The translations under genes and the position numbers were made by a program. From Rhodocyclaceae bacterium (lineage in GTDB: Bacteria; Pseudomonadota; Gammaproteobacteria; Burkholderiales; Rhodocyclaceae), in assembly GCA_019455325.1 (NCBI GenBank), contig JACFMQ010000008.1:122748-186747 (forward strand): DNA of 64,000 nucleotides, given 5' to 3'. Position 1 is the stretch's first letter. Each line of letters starts with the position of its first letter. The notes beneath the pieces are model-generated. The model searched no databases and was not told the origin of the DNA. It saw only the letters and a list, made by a program, of their open reading frames with translations. This document shows, piece by piece, positions 39,398 to 48,175 of this stretch.

Positions 39398-39637
39398 TCA
39401 GCCGCTGATTTCCAGACGCCGCTCGATGCGTTCGAGGCGTTCCGTGATCCGATCGATGCGCAGGCTCTGCTCGGCGGTGGCTTCCTCATTGTGCGCGATG
39501 TCGCGGCGCAGGCCGGCGACGGCGACTTCGATGCGACCAAGCCGCGTCGTGTTCTCCTTCAGATCGGCCTTGATCGTGCCGATGTCGGCACGAATCGCCT
39601 TCAGGTGTTCCAGCAGCAGATTTTCGACGCTACTCAT
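39398..39637 (-). CDS. Small coiled-coil protein
   Basis: A 79-residue, highly charged helical protein (IRADIGTIKADLKENTTRLG, RIDRITERLERIERRLE), predicted to be an extended coiled coil. There is no known domain. A very strong ribosome site (AGGAGG) and its own terminator show it is a real, probably well-expressed gene. Similar small proteins often sit in the flank of membrane or phage loci, but no such context exists here. Confidence 0.8.
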   Translation of the reverse strand: MSSVENLLLEHLKAIRADIGTIKADLKENTTRLGRIEVAVAGLRRDIAHNEEATAEQSLRIDRITERLERIERRLEISG

Positions 39638-39810
39638 GATTGAGCCTCCTGTGCGTCAAAGGATACCGGCAAGCCGGCGAAGTTCAAAGTTGCCCGGCGG
39701 TTCTGGCGATGGCGGCCTTGATTTCGGCGCGCGCAGAGTGTTTCCGGGTGCTGGCATGGACGCATGGAGCGGCCGTACCTCTCGGTACAGTCGCTCGGGG
39801 GCCTACCCGC

Positions 39811-40659
39811 TCACTCGCTATAGAACCCCACCCCGATCAGACTCCCGTTCGCCCGCCGCACGAAGCTGCGCTTCTTCTCCACGGCGTTCGTCACCGGGTT
39901 GCGCCACACGTAGTCGACGCGCCCCTCACCGCTGGCCTTCACCTGCGCCAGCATCTCCTGCACCAGCGCGCGGCCCTCGACGTCGCGCAGTTCGCCGGCG
40001 TCGGTGCCGGTCCATTTCGGGTTCATGCCGTGCGCTTCGAACTTGCCGGTGTCGAGGTTGATGGCGAAGACGTAGAGGTCGTCGCGGACGAAGCCGCCGC
40101 GCGGGTCGTTGAAGGCCGTGAGCGCTTTGGCCAGGCCGTCGTGGCCGACCAGCGCGGCCGCGTCGTCGAGCAGTTTGCGCGCGTCGCCGGCCGTGGCGCG
40201 CGGCGCGTAGTAGCCGACGCCGAGGATGTGCTCGCCGCTCTTCCGCAGCCAGGCGAACTTCGGCTCGACGTGGTTGGTCTTGCGGTTCAGCCAGACGTAG
40301 CGGATGCGCGCCTCGTCCTGCTTTTCGGTGACCGCGATCATCTGCCGGAACAGCGGGTTGCCGGCGGCGTCGACGCTGTCGAGCACCTTCAGGCCGATCA
40401 GACTGTCCGGCGCCGCGCCGTTGGCGACGTAGACGCCCTGGCGGTCGATCACGTAGACATAGAGGTCCTTCTTCACGAACGGGCCGTGGCGGTCGTTGAA
40501 GGCGGCCCAGGCTTTCTCCGGGCCGTGCTCCTGCAGGTATTTGACGGCCTGGTCGAAGAAGGCGCGCGCCTCGCGCGGCGTGGCGCGTTCGGCGGCGGCG
40601 AGCGTGCCGGCGGCGAGCAGGGCCAGAACGGCGAGGGCGGATTTCAGTTTTCGGTGCAT
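39811..40659 (-). CDS. Periplasmic protein with two tandem Cache domains
   Basis: A 282-residue exported protein with a signal peptide ending near AAA (residue ~23). Two similar ~120-residue sensor modules follow: AVKYLQEHGPEKAWAAFND...KKDLYVYVIDRQG and DDAAALVGHDGLAKALTAFN...RDDLYVFAINLDTG, each ending in VWRNPVTN/VWLNRKTN-type strands. Cache domains bind small ligands outside the cell. No signalling domain is attached, so it may present a ligand to the two-component system beside it. The response regulator gene ends 43 bases upstream. Confidence 0.85.
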   Translation of the reverse strand: MHRKLKSALAVLALLAAGTLAAAERATPREARAFFDQAVKYLQEHGPEKAWAAFNDRHGPFVKKDLYVYVIDRQGVYVANGAAPDSLIGLKVLDSVDAAGNPLFRQMIAVTEKQDEARIRYVWLNRKTNHVEPKFAWLRKSGEHILGVGYYAPRATAGDARKLLDDAAALVGHDGLAKALTAFNDPRGGFVRDDLYVFAINLDTGKFEAHGMNPKWTGTDAGELRDVEGRALVQEMLAQVKASGEGRVDYVWRNPVTNAVEKKRSFVRRANGSLIGVGFYSE

Positions 40660-40702
40660 CGCAGGGTCTCCGTGGGGGTTGAAATCGTTGGCGGCGGCGG
40701 GC

Positions 40703-41350
40703 TCAGAGTCCGACGTCGCGGCGCAGGTCCACCAGCCCGTGCCGGGCGGCGAGGTGGAGCAGCTTGAAGTCGCTGTCGGTGTCGAGCTTCTGCCGGATCA
40801 GCGAGACGTAGTTGAGGACGGTCTTCGGGCTGAGGTGCATCGAGCTGGCGATGCCGCTCGCCGATTCGCCGTGCGCCAGCATGCGCAGCACCTCGAATTC
40901 GCGCGGCGTCAGTTGCGTCAGCGGGCCGTCGCTGCCGACTGCCTCGTGCGCCAGCACGTCGGCGATCTCCGGCGAGAAGACGCGCTTGCCGGCGGCGACG
41001 CGGCGGATGCCGTCGATCACGTCCTCCGGCTCGCAGTATTTCGTCAGGTAGCCGCGCGCGCCGGATTTCAGCGCCTGCGTGACGTGGCCGGCGCCGTCGT
41101 GCATCGACAGGACGAGGACGGCGAGCCCCGGCCGGCGCGCCAGCATGCCGCGCATCGCCTCGATGCCGCTGCTGCCCTTGAGGCTCAGGTCGAGCAGCGC
41201 GACGTCGGGCTGCGTGCGCAGCACCAGCGCGTTGGCCTCGCCGGCGCAGGCCGCTTCGCCGACCACCTGGAAGTCGTCCTCGGCGTCGAGCAGGCGGCGG
41301 TAGCCGGTGCGGACCACGGCGTGGTCGTCGATCAGTGCGATGCGGATCAT
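40703..41350 (-). CDS. NarL-family response regulator
   Basis: A 215-residue regulator. The receiver has the acidic pocket (IALIDDHAVVRTG) and phosphoacceptor D54 (VALLDLSLKG). The C-terminal LuxR-type HTH is at about 145-205 (LTPREFEVLRMLAHGESASG). It overlaps its kinase by four bases (ATGA). Next to a divergent calcium-type quinoprotein it resembles regulators such as PedR2/ErbR that control PQQ alcohol dehydrogenases. Confidence 0.92.
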   Translation of the reverse strand: MIRIALIDDHAVVRTGYRRLLDAEDDFQVVGEAACAGEANALVLRTQPDVALLDLSLKGSSGIEAMRGMLARRPGLAVLVLSMHDGAGHVTQALKSGARGYLTKYCEPEDVIDGIRRVAAGKRVFSPEIADVLAHEAVGSDGPLTQLTPREFEVLRMLAHGESASGIASSMHLSPKTVLNYVSLIRQKLDTDSDFKLLHLAARHGLVDLRRDVGL

Positions 41351-42642
41351 CCCTCGTGCTCCTCTTCGTTTCGTGTCGGCAGCGTCGCCGTCAGGCGCAG
41401 GCCGCCGGCCGCGCCGGGCGCCAGTTCGAGGCGCCCGCCGACCATGTCCAGCCGCTCGGCCATGCCGCTCAGGCCGCCGCCGGCGGCGCCCGGCGGCAGG
41501 CCGCGGCCGTCGTCCTCGATCTCCGCGCGGATCGCGCCGCCGTCCGTCGCCAGCCGCACGTCGCAGCGGCGCGCGCCGCTGTGCCGGACGACGTTGGTCA
41601 ACCCTTCCTGGACGACCCGGTAGAGGGTCAGCGCCGCCTCGTCGCCGAGCGGCGGCAGCGGCATCGGCAGTTCGAGCCGGAAGGCGATGCCGGTGGCGCG
41701 CGCCCGCCAGCCGTCGACCAGTTCGCGCAGCGCGCCGCCGAGGCCGCCGGCATCGAGCCCGTGCGGGCGCAGCGATTTAAGGATGCCGCGCAACTGTCGA
41801 CCGCAGGCGCGGATGTCCCGGCGCAGCTCGCCGGCGCATTCGACGATCCCGGCGGCCTCGCCGGCGCCGGCGCGGCGTTCGAGGTGCGCCGCGGTGGCGT
41901 TGATGGCGGTCAGCGTCTGCCCCATCTCGTCGTGCAATTCCCTTGCCAGCGTGCGGCGCTCGTCCTCCTGCACGCGGATCAGCCGGCGGGCGAGCGAGCG
42001 CTGCGCGGCGCGCGATTCCCGGAGCGCGGCGGCCAGCGCTTCGATGGCGCCGGCGATGCGATCGAACTCGCGCAGCCGGAACGCCGGCAGCCCGGCCGCC
42101 GGCTCGCCGCGCGCCAGCCGCGCCAGTCCGGCCTCCAGCTCGCGCACCGGGCTCAGCGCGCGATGCGCCGACCACCAGGCGACGAGCAGCGTTGCTCCAG
42201 AAAAGAGCAGCAGGGTGATCAATAGTCGAACAATGTCGCCGAAGCGCTCGTCGATTTCGGAGGCCGGGTTGGGGGTGATGCGCAGTTCGTGGTCGCCGAT
42301 GCGCAGGCTCTCGCCGGCGTGCTCCGGCGCATCGGCGCCGAACAGGCGGGCGAGGGGGCCGGCGGCGTGCGGCGGCGTCGCTTCGGCGCCGTCGAGCGAG
42401 ATCGTCAGATGGCGCAGCGCGCCGTCGCTGGCGATGGCGCGCAGTTGCGCGGCGGCCTCGTCGGCCGGCAGCGCCGGGTCGATGCGGGCGGCGGCGAGCA
42501 GCGCGTGCGCCAGGCGCGTCGAGGCGCCGATCTCGGCGGCGACGTCCTCGCGCAGCGAATGCAGGTGGATGGCCGTGGCCACCACCAGCAGGCCGGCGAG
42601 CAGGGCGCCGAGAGCGTGCAACAGTCGTTTGCGCAGGTCCAT
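41347..42642 (-). CDS. NarX-type sensor histidine kinase
   Basis: A 431-residue membrane kinase. Two membrane helices (about 10-30 and 140-160) flank a periplasmic sensor of about 110 residues, then HAMP, then a HisKA_3 domain with the phosphorylated His in LARELHDEMGQ, and a HATPase domain (VVQEGLTNVVRHSG, DDGRGLPPG). The signal is unknown; alcohol, aldehyde or metal are plausible. It is divergent from the calcium-type alcohol dehydrogenase. The start follows the family N-terminus; the frame extends upstream without homology. Confidence 0.9.
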   Translation of the reverse strand: MDLRKRLLHALGALLAGLLVVATAIHLHSLREDVAAEIGASTRLAHALLAAARIDPALPADEAAAQLRAIASDGALRHLTISLDGAEATPPHAAGPLARLFGADAPEHAGESLRIGDHELRITPNPASEIDERFGDIVRLLITLLLFSGATLLVAWWSAHRALSPVRELEAGLARLARGEPAAGLPAFRLREFDRIAGAIEALAAALRESRAAQRSLARRLIRVQEDERRTLARELHDEMGQTLTAINATAAHLERRAGAGEAAGIVECAGELRRDIRACGRQLRGILKSLRPHGLDAGGLGGALRELVDGWRARATGIAFRLELPMPLPPLGDEAALTLYRVVQEGLTNVVRHSGARRCDVRLATDGGAIRAEIEDDGRGLPPGAAGGGLSGMAERLDMVGGRLELAPGAAGGLRLTATLPTRNEEEHEG

Positions 42643-42729
42643 GGAAGCGTCCGCGGGGTGATGCGCGCTACTCAGCAGGTTTCGTACCCGCCGCTCGGGA
42701 AGTTTTCCCGGTTCTGCGGTGACCGCCTC

Positions 42730-42786
42730 CCGAGACTCGGCCGCGGCGCCGGTCCGATACTCGGCCCACCTGTCGGAACGGACAGG
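42730..42786 (+). promoter_or_regulatory. Repeat-rich operator region of the calcium-type alcohol dehydrogenase
   Basis: Two near-palindromic boxes, CCGAGACTCGGCC (42730-42742) and CCGATACTCGGCC (42754-42766), lie 24 bp apart. They are followed by the inverted repeat CCTGTC-N6-GACAGG (42769-42786). No sigma-54 promoter is seen here. These are candidate binding sites for the NarL-type response regulator. Confidence 0.5.
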
Positions 42787-42833
42787 CCGGCCCGATGCGT
42801 CGGGCAGCGGAAACGACACACACTCAGGAGACG

Positions 42834-44732
42834 ATGAAAAACATGGACGCGATCCGGTTCGACCACCGCCAGACCCCCCGCCAGATCTTCCTCGCCGCGC
42901 TGCTCGCGGCCACCTTCAGCACGCCGGCGATGGCGGGCAAGACGGTGAGCTGGGAAGACATCCTCAACGACGACAAGAGCACCGGCGACGTGCTGTCCTA
43001 CGGCCTCGGCCTCAAGGCGCAGCGCTTCAGCCCGCTGGCCAAGATCGACACCAGGAACGTCGAGCACCTGGTGCCGGCGTGGAGCTTCTCCTTCGGCGGC
43101 GAGAAGCAGCGCGGCCAGGAGGCGCAGGCGCTGGTGCACGACGGCGTGATCTACGTCACCGCCTCGTACTCGCGCATCTTCGCCATCGACGCGCGCAGCG
43201 GCAAGCGCCTGTGGGAATACGAGGCGCGGCTGCCGGACGACATCCGTCCGTGCTGCGACGTGGTCAACCGCGGCGCCGCCATCTACGGCGACAAGATCTT
43301 CTTCGGCACGCTGGACGCGGCCGTGGTCGCGCTCAACAAGGACACCGGCAAGGTCGTCTGGCGCAAGAAGTTCGGCGACCACAAGGTCGGCTACACGATG
43401 ACCGGCGCGCCCTTCGTCGTGAAGGACCAGAAGAGCGGCAAGGTGCTGCTGGTGCACGGCTCGTCGGGCGACGAGTTCGGCGTCGTCGGCTGGCTGTTCG
43501 CGCGCGATCCGGACACCGGCGAGGAAGTCTGGGCGCGGCCGATGGTCGAGGGCCACATGGGCCGCCTGAACGGCAAGGATTCGACGACCACGGGCGACGC
43601 CAAGGCGCCGTCGTGGCCGCGCGACAAGGACGGCAAGCTGGTCGAGGCCTGGCATCACGGCGGCGGCGCGCCGTGGCAGACGGCGAGCTACGACGTCGAG
43701 AAGAACATGGTGGTCATCGGCTCCGGCAACCCGGCGCCGTGGAACACCTGGCACCGCACCAAGGAAGGCGACGACCCGCGCAACTGGGACAGCCTGTTCA
43801 CCTCCGGCCAGGCCTACGTCGACGCCAATAGCGGCGAGCTGAAGGGCTTCTACCAGCACACGCCGAACGACGCCTGGGACTTCTCCGGCAACAACTCGGT
43901 GGTGCTCTTCGAGTACAAGGACCCGAAGACCGGCAAGCAGGTGAAGGCTTCGGCGCACGCCGACCGCAACGGCTTCTTCTTCGTCACCGACCGCGAGAAG
44001 CTGACCAGCGGCGCCGGCTACCCGAACAAGCCGACCTCGCTGATCGGCGCCTGGCCGTTCGTCGAGGGCATCACCTGGGCCAAGGGCTTCGACCTGAAGA
44101 CCGGCAAGCCGCAGATCGTCGACGGCCAGCACCCGCCGAAGCCGAAGGACGGCGCCGACAAGGGCGAGTCGATCTTCGTCTCGCCGCCCTTCCTCGGCGG
44201 CACCAACTGGATGCCGATGAGCTACAGCCCGCAGACCGAGCTGTTCTACATCCCGGCCAACCACTGGGCGATGGACTACTGGACCGAGAAGCTGACCTAC
44301 AAGGCCGGCTCCGCCTACCTCGGCCAGGGCTTCCGCATCAAGCGCCTGTTCGACGACCACGTCGGCACCCTGCGCGCCATCGATCCGAAGACCGGCAAGA
44401 TCGCCTGGGAGCACAAGGAGAAGTTCCCGCTCTGGGCCGGCACGCTGACCACCGCCGGCGGCCTCTTGTTCACCGGCACCTCGGACGGCTACGTGAAGGC
44501 CTTCGACAAGCGGAACGGCAAGGAGCTGTGGAAGTTCCAGACCGGCTCCGGCGTCGTCTCCGTGCCGATCACCTGGGAGATGGACGGCGAGCAGTACGTC
44601 GGCATCCAGTCCGGCTACGGCGGCGCCGTGCCGCTGTGGGGCGGCGACATGGCCGACCTGACCAAGCAGGTGACGCAGGGCGGCTCGATGTGGGTGTTCA
44701 AGCTGCCGAAGGTGGTGGCGCAGGCGAAGTAA
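42834..44732 (+). CDS. PQQ-dependent alcohol dehydrogenase, calcium type (PedE/ExaA-like)
   Basis: A 632-residue periplasmic quinoprotein that oxidises primary alcohols with PQQ. A signal peptide ends near AMA (residue ~34). The eight-bladed propeller has W-motifs ([28 protein letters not shown]). The vicinal cysteine pair is C140-C141 (RPCCDVV). Metal ligands predicted by alignment are E214, N299 and the catalytic D349. The residue two after D349 is Ser (WDFSG), as in calcium enzymes, instead of the Asp of lanthanide enzymes. There is no C-terminal heme domain. It is followed by the pentapeptide protein and cytochrome genes. Confidence 0.95.
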   Translation: MKNMDAIRFDHRQTPRQIFLAALLAATFSTPAMAGKTVSWEDILNDDKSTGDVLSYGLGLKAQRFSPLAKIDTRNVEHLVPAWSFSFGGEKQRGQEAQALVHDGVIYVTASYSRIFAIDARSGKRLWEYEARLPDDIRPCCDVVNRGAAIYGDKIFFGTLDAAVVALNKDTGKVVWRKKFGDHKVGYTMTGAPFVVKDQKSGKVLLVHGSSGDEFGVVGWLFARDPDTGEEVWARPMVEGHMGRLNGKDSTTTGDAKAPSWPRDKDGKLVEAWHHGGGAPWQTASYDVEKNMVVIGSGNPAPWNTWHRTKEGDDPRNWDSLFTSGQAYVDANSGELKGFYQHTPNDAWDFSGNNSVVLFEYKDPKTGKQVKASAHADRNGFFFVTDREKLTSGAGYPNKPTSLIGAWPFVEGITWAKGFDLKTGKPQIVDGQHPPKPKDGADKGESIFVSPPFLGGTNWMPMSYSPQTELFYIPANHWAMDYWTEKLTYKAGSAYLGQGFRIKRLFDDHVGTLRAIDPKTGKIAWEHKEKFPLWAGTLTTAGGLLFTGTSDGYVKAFDKRNGKELWKFQTGSGVVSVPITWEMDGEQYVGIQSGYGGAVPLWGGDMADLTKQVTQGGSMWVFKLPKVVAQAK

Positions 44733-44748
44733 GGCGCGCGCCGCGAAA

Positions 44749-44772
44749 GCTCCCTCCCCGCCGGGGGGGAGC
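44749..44772 (+). terminator. GC-rich hairpin after the calcium-type dehydrogenase gene
   Basis: GCTCCCTCCCC pairs imperfectly with GGGGGGGAGC around a three-base loop. No T-tract follows, so it may only dampen read-through into the pentapeptide gene or stabilise the upstream mRNA. Confidence 0.4.
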
Positions 44773-44799
44773 CCCCTCAATCCATCGGAGCGGAAAACG

Positions 44800-45372
44800 A
44801 TGCTGCGTATCCTGATGCTTGTCCTGCTGGCGATGCCGCTGGCGGCGTCGGCCGCCGATGCGGACGCCGACGATCCGCCGGTGATCGGCGGCTGCGGCAT
44901 ATGGCCGCACACGCGCTGCGCCGGCGCCGACCTGCGCCACGCCAACCTGGCCGGCAAAAACCTCGCCGGCGCCGATTTCAGCGGCGCGAAGATGGCCCGC
45001 GTCGACCTGCGCGGCGCCCTCCTGGCCGGCGCCAACTTCGACGGCGCCGACCTCACCGGCGCCAAGCTCGGCAAGGCCACGGCGCCGACCGCGACCTTCC
45101 GCGGCGCGCGGCTGGTCGGCGCGGATCTCGAATTCGCGCGGATCTTCCGCGCCGATTTCACCGACGCCGATCTGACCGCCGCCAACCTGGAGGCGGCCAA
45201 GGCCAATTTCGCCTGGTTCGAGCGGGCGCGCCTGGTCGATGCCAACCTGCAGGAAACCAAGCTGTTCACCGCCGACCTGCGCGGCGCCGACCTCTCCGGC
45301 AGCTTCCAGCGCTTCACGGTGTTCCAGGACGCCGACTTCGAGGGCTGCACCGGCTGCCCGACCGACTGGTGA
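44800..45372 (+). CDS. Periplasmic pentapeptide-repeat protein
   Basis: A 190-residue exported protein with a signal peptide (MLRILMLVLLAMPLAASA). About 20 pentapeptide repeats of the A(D/N)LxG type follow (ADLRHANLAGKNLAGADFSG), which fold as a right-handed square helix. Four cysteines lie in the mature part. Similar proteins are encoded beside the PedE-type dehydrogenase in pseudomonads; their role is unknown. It is followed after four bases by the cytochrome gene. Confidence 0.9.
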   Translation: MLRILMLVLLAMPLAASAADADADDPPVIGGCGIWPHTRCAGADLRHANLAGKNLAGADFSGAKMARVDLRGALLAGANFDGADLTGAKLGKATAPTATFRGARLVGADLEFARIFRADFTDADLTAANLEAAKANFAWFERARLVDANLQETKLFTADLRGADLSGSFQRFTVFQDADFEGCTGCPTDW

Positions 45373-45376
45373 GCGC

Positions 45377-45835
45377 ATGCGCAGACTGTCCATCCTGATC
45401 CTCGCCGCCGTCCTGTCGGCGGCTGCCTGGGCGAACGAGGTCGCCGTCGCGCCGGTCGTCGACGCCTCGGCGCTGCCGCCGCTCGGCGAAGTCTGGCGCG
45501 AGACCAATCCCTACCGCGGGCTGCCGGAGGCGCTCGCCGTCGGCCAGTCGGCCTACAACCAGGCCTGCGCCCGCTGCCACGGCGCCGACGCGGCGACGCG
45601 CGCGGCGCCGGCGCCCGACCTGCGCAACCTCGACCGCGGCTGCCGGCGCATCGTCGGCAGCGAACTGAAGGCGCGCTGCATGGCCGACAACGACGCCTAT
45701 TTCGCGAAGACGGTGCGGCGCGGCAAGACCATCGTCGGCGTCGTGCACATGCCGCCGTGGGACGGCGTGCTGCCGCAGGAAGTGGCCTGGGCCATCCAGG
45801 TTTTCTTTGAAGCGCGCGCGCGGGAGGGGCGGTGA
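45377..45835 (+). CDS. Periplasmic cytochrome c550 paralogue
   Basis: A 152-residue cytochrome with a signal peptide (MRRLSILILAAVLSAAAWA). One heme motif, CARCH, and a distal Met in HMPPWDG are visible. WRETNPYRGLPEALAVGQSA parallels the cytochrome encoded at 29549. An extra cysteine pair (CRR...ARC) lies between heme and Met. It most likely accepts electrons from the adjacent calcium-type dehydrogenase, possibly also from the lanthanide type. Confidence 0.92.
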   Translation: MRRLSILILAAVLSAAAWANEVAVAPVVDASALPPLGEVWRETNPYRGLPEALAVGQSAYNQACARCHGADAATRAAPAPDLRNLDRGCRRIVGSELKARCMADNDAYFAKTVRRGKTIVGVVHMPPWDGVLPQEVAWAIQVFFEARAREGR

Positions 45836-45856
45836 ACCGGCCGGCGGCGCGGAATG

Positions 45857-45888
45857 AAAAACGGCGCGCCGGGCGAAGCCGGCGCGCC
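45857..45888 (-). terminator. Rho-independent terminator of the lanthanide-type dehydrogenase gene
   Basis: On the minus strand, a perfect 10-bp stem (GGCGCGCCGG/CCGGCGCGCC) with a six-base loop is followed by a T run (45857-45861). It separates the convergent cytochrome and dehydrogenase genes. Confidence 0.9.
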
Positions 45889-45930
45889 GCGTCGTCGGGA
45901 CGCCGCGCGCGGCGGCGTCCGTCGTCGGCA

Positions 45931-47709
45931 TCAGCCCTTGTGCAGCTTGAACACCCAGACCGAACCGCCCTGTTCGAGGTAGTTCACGCGCTTGGCGACG
46001 TCGCCGCCCCACAGCGGCACGGCGCCGCCCCAGCCGGTGGCGACGGCGATCATCTGCTCGCCGTCCTGCTCCCAGGTGACGGGCGGTGCGACGATGCCGG
46101 TGCCGGTCTGGAAGGACCACAGTTCCTTGCCGGTCTTCGCATCGACCGCCTTCAGGAAGCCTTCCGGCGTGCCGTAGAAGGCCAGCCCGCCGGCGGTGGT
46201 CAGCACGCCGCCCCACAGCGGCGCGTAGTTCTTGTTTTCCCAGACGATCTTGCCGCTGATGGGATCGACCGCGCGCATGACGCCGATGTGATCCTCGTGC
46301 AGCGGCTTGATCGTGAAGCCGGCGCCGAGGTAGGCGGCGCCCTTCTTGTAGGCCACCGGTTCGTTCCAGATGTCCATGCCCCACTCGTTGGCCGGCACGT
46401 AGAAGAGGCCAGTCTGCGGGCTGTAGGCGATCTGCTGCTGGTTCTTGCCGCCGAGGAAGGAGGGCGCCGAGAACACCGTCTTGCCCTTCTTGCCGTCGCC
46501 CGCCGTCGGGTCGCCCGGACGGTTGGCGTCGTCGTAGATCGGCCGGCCGCTGGCGATGTCGATGCCCTTCGCCCAGGTGATCTTGTTCACGAACGGGAAG
46601 GCGTTCAAGAGCTTGCCGTTGGTCCGGTCGTTCACGAAGAAGAAGCCGTTGCGGTCGGCCTTGCCGCCGGCCTTGATCGTCTTGCCGGTCTTCGCGTCCT
46701 TGTAGTCGAACGAAACGAATTCGTTCACGCCGTCGAAGTCCCAGCCGTCGTGCGGCGTGCTCTGGTAGTGCCAGGCGATCTTGCCGGTGTCGGCGTCGAT
46801 GGCCACGGTGGACGACGAGAACAGGTTGTCGCCGGGGCGCAGGTGGCTGTTCCACGGCGCGGGGTTGCCGGTGCCGGCGAAGATCAGGTTGGTGTCCGGA
46901 TCGTAGGTGGCGCCGTTCCAGGTGGCGGCGCCGCCGGTCTTCCACAGGTCGCCGGACCAGGTGGCATTGGTCGTGCCGGAGATGCCGTTCTCCTTCTTGT
47001 TGCCGTCCTTGTCGAAGACGTAGCCCATGTGCCCTTCGACCGTCGGCCGCGTCCACAGCAGCTTGCCGGTCAGCGGATCGCGCGCGTCGATGCGGCCGAC
47101 GATGCCGAATTCGCCGCCGGAGACGCCGGTGATCAGCTTGCCCCTGGCGATGGTCGGCGCGGCGGTGATCGAGTAGCCGGCGGCGTAGTCGTCGACCTTC
47201 TCCTTCCACACCACCTTGCCGGTGTCCTTGTTCAGCGCGACGAGCTGCGCGTCGAGCGTGCCGAAGATGACCAGGTTGCCGTAGAGCGCGGCGCCGCGGT
47301 TGACCACGTCGCAGCAGGGCATGATGCCGTCGGGCAGGCGGTGCTCGTACTTCCACAGCTTCTTGCCGGTCCTGGCGTCGATGGCGAAGATGCGCGAGTA
47401 CGAGGCGGTGACGAACATCTTGCCGTCGTGGACCAGCGGCTGCGACTCCTGGCCGCGCTGCTTCTCGCCGCCGAAGGACATCGACCAGGCCGGCACCAGG
47501 TTCTTGACGGTGCCGGTGTTGATCGCGGCGAGCGGCGAAAAGCGCTGGCCCTGCGTGCCGAGGCCGAAGCTGACGACGTCGCCGGGCGTCTTCGCGTCGT
47601 TCACGATGTCGGCGTCGGTGACGTCCTTCGCTGCTGCCGAACCGCCGGCAAAGGCCGACGCGACGAGAAGGGCGAGCCCGATCCGCCGGGGATTGTGCTG
47701 TCGATGCAT
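45931..47709 (-). CDS. PQQ-dependent alcohol dehydrogenase, lanthanide type (PedH-like)
   Basis: A 592-residue periplasmic quinoprotein with a signal peptide ending near AAA (residue ~27). The vicinal pair is C132-C133 (PCCDVV). Predicted ligands are E200 (GGEFG), N282 (GNPAPW), the catalytic D324 and D326 (GWDFDGVNE). The extra Asp two residues after the catalytic one is diagnostic for lanthanide-dependent enzymes such as XoxF and PedH. Numbering differs by only one from P. putida PedH. No heme domain is present. It has a sigma-54 promoter, lies divergent to the TonB-receptor/pqqE operon and ends at its own terminator. Confidence 0.95.
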   Translation of the reverse strand: MHRQHNPRRIGLALLVASAFAGGSAAAKDVTDADIVNDAKTPGDVVSFGLGTQGQRFSPLAAINTGTVKNLVPAWSMSFGGEKQRGQESQPLVHDGKMFVTASYSRIFAIDARTGKKLWKYEHRLPDGIMPCCDVVNRGAALYGNLVIFGTLDAQLVALNKDTGKVVWKEKVDDYAAGYSITAAPTIARGKLITGVSGGEFGIVGRIDARDPLTGKLLWTRPTVEGHMGYVFDKDGNKKENGISGTTNATWSGDLWKTGGAATWNGATYDPDTNLIFAGTGNPAPWNSHLRPGDNLFSSSTVAIDADTGKIAWHYQSTPHDGWDFDGVNEFVSFDYKDAKTGKTIKAGGKADRNGFFFVNDRTNGKLLNAFPFVNKITWAKGIDIASGRPIYDDANRPGDPTAGDGKKGKTVFSAPSFLGGKNQQQIAYSPQTGLFYVPANEWGMDIWNEPVAYKKGAAYLGAGFTIKPLHEDHIGVMRAVDPISGKIVWENKNYAPLWGGVLTTAGGLAFYGTPEGFLKAVDAKTGKELWSFQTGTGIVAPPVTWEQDGEQMIAVATGWGGAVPLWGGDVAKRVNYLEQGGSVWVFKLHKG

Positions 47710-47789
47710 GGATTGTCTCCTTGGTTGTCCATTTCACACGGACCGCGGCCCTCCATTCCCTGAGCCGGCCGCGGCGCAGCGCAGCGGTC

Positions 47790-47805
47790 TGCAAGGCGTG
47801 TGCCA
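47790..47805 (-). promoter_or_regulatory. Sigma-54 promoter of the lanthanide-type dehydrogenase
   Basis: On the minus strand, TGGCACA-CGCC-TTGCA matches the -24/-12 consensus. It is identical in 15 of 16 bases to the promoter of the c550 operon at 29483. It lies 80 bases before the ATG. Confidence 0.85.
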
Positions 47806-47901
47806 GTCGCCCCCGGCGCGCCGCCTGACGCCCGGCGCTCGGGGCGCGGCGCGGTCGCGGGGCGCCGCCGGCGGGCCGGGCCGTGTTTCAAATGTCACCA
47901 C

Positions 47902-47920
47902 CTGCTCCAAAGTTGCGCAG
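47902..47920. promoter_or_regulatory. Shared candidate activator site between divergent sigma-54 promoters
   Basis: CTGCTCC-AAAGT-TGCGCAG is an imperfect inverted repeat. It lies about 97 bases from the dehydrogenase promoter and 77 bases from the operon promoter, a distance typical of sigma-54 activator sites. Its left arm equals those at 32315 and 36615. The rest of the 452-base gap is GC-rich without other clear features. Confidence 0.55.
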
Positions 47921-47996
47921 CCACGCCGCCCGCCGGCAGCCGCCGCGCGCCCGTGAATCCCGCGGCGGCGGGCCTCGCGGGCGCGGGTGCGGGGCG

Positions 47997-48012
47997 TGGC
48001 ACGCTGCTTGCG
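47997..48012 (+). promoter_or_regulatory. Sigma-54 promoter of the TonB-receptor/pqqE operon
   Basis: TGGCACG-CTGC-TTGCG matches the -24/-12 core exactly except for the last base. It lies 47 bases before the leader ORF and about 150 bases before the TonB-like gene. Confidence 0.8.
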
Positions 48013-48058
48013 ATCCTCCTTCGGCAAAACAGGCCGTCAGGCCGGGAGGAGACGAGGG

Positions 48059-48175
48059 ATGCGAATCGGGATCAAGGCGGGCGGCGCCGCGTATCCGGCG
48101 CCGGCGGCGTTCGGCGCCGGACGGGCAGGGCGTTTCCGGCGCGCTGCGCCGATGTCGCGCCATGTGGCCGGCTGA
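48059..48175 (+). CDS. 38-residue leader ORF at the head of the operon
   Basis: An ATG behind a strong GGAGGAG site opens a 38-codon frame (MRIGIKAGGAAYPAPAAFGA...). Its stop lies 13 bases inside the TonB-like gene, whose own ribosome site is poor. This layout suggests translational coupling. The peptide is Ala/Gly/Arg-rich with one Tyr and no Glu, so it does not match the PqqA motif (ExxxY). A precursor peptide role is possible but unsupported. No homologue is recognised. Confidence 0.5.
   Translation: MRIGIKAGGAAYPAPAAFGAGRAGRFRRAAPMSRHVAG

Noticed and set aside
42660-42833. Sigma-54 promoter for the calcium-type dehydrogenase
   Set aside because: No TGGCAC-N5-TTGC-type element was found in this region.
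48059-48175. PqqA precursor peptide at the operon head
   Set aside because: It has one Tyr but no Glu, so it cannot be the classical PqqE substrate.
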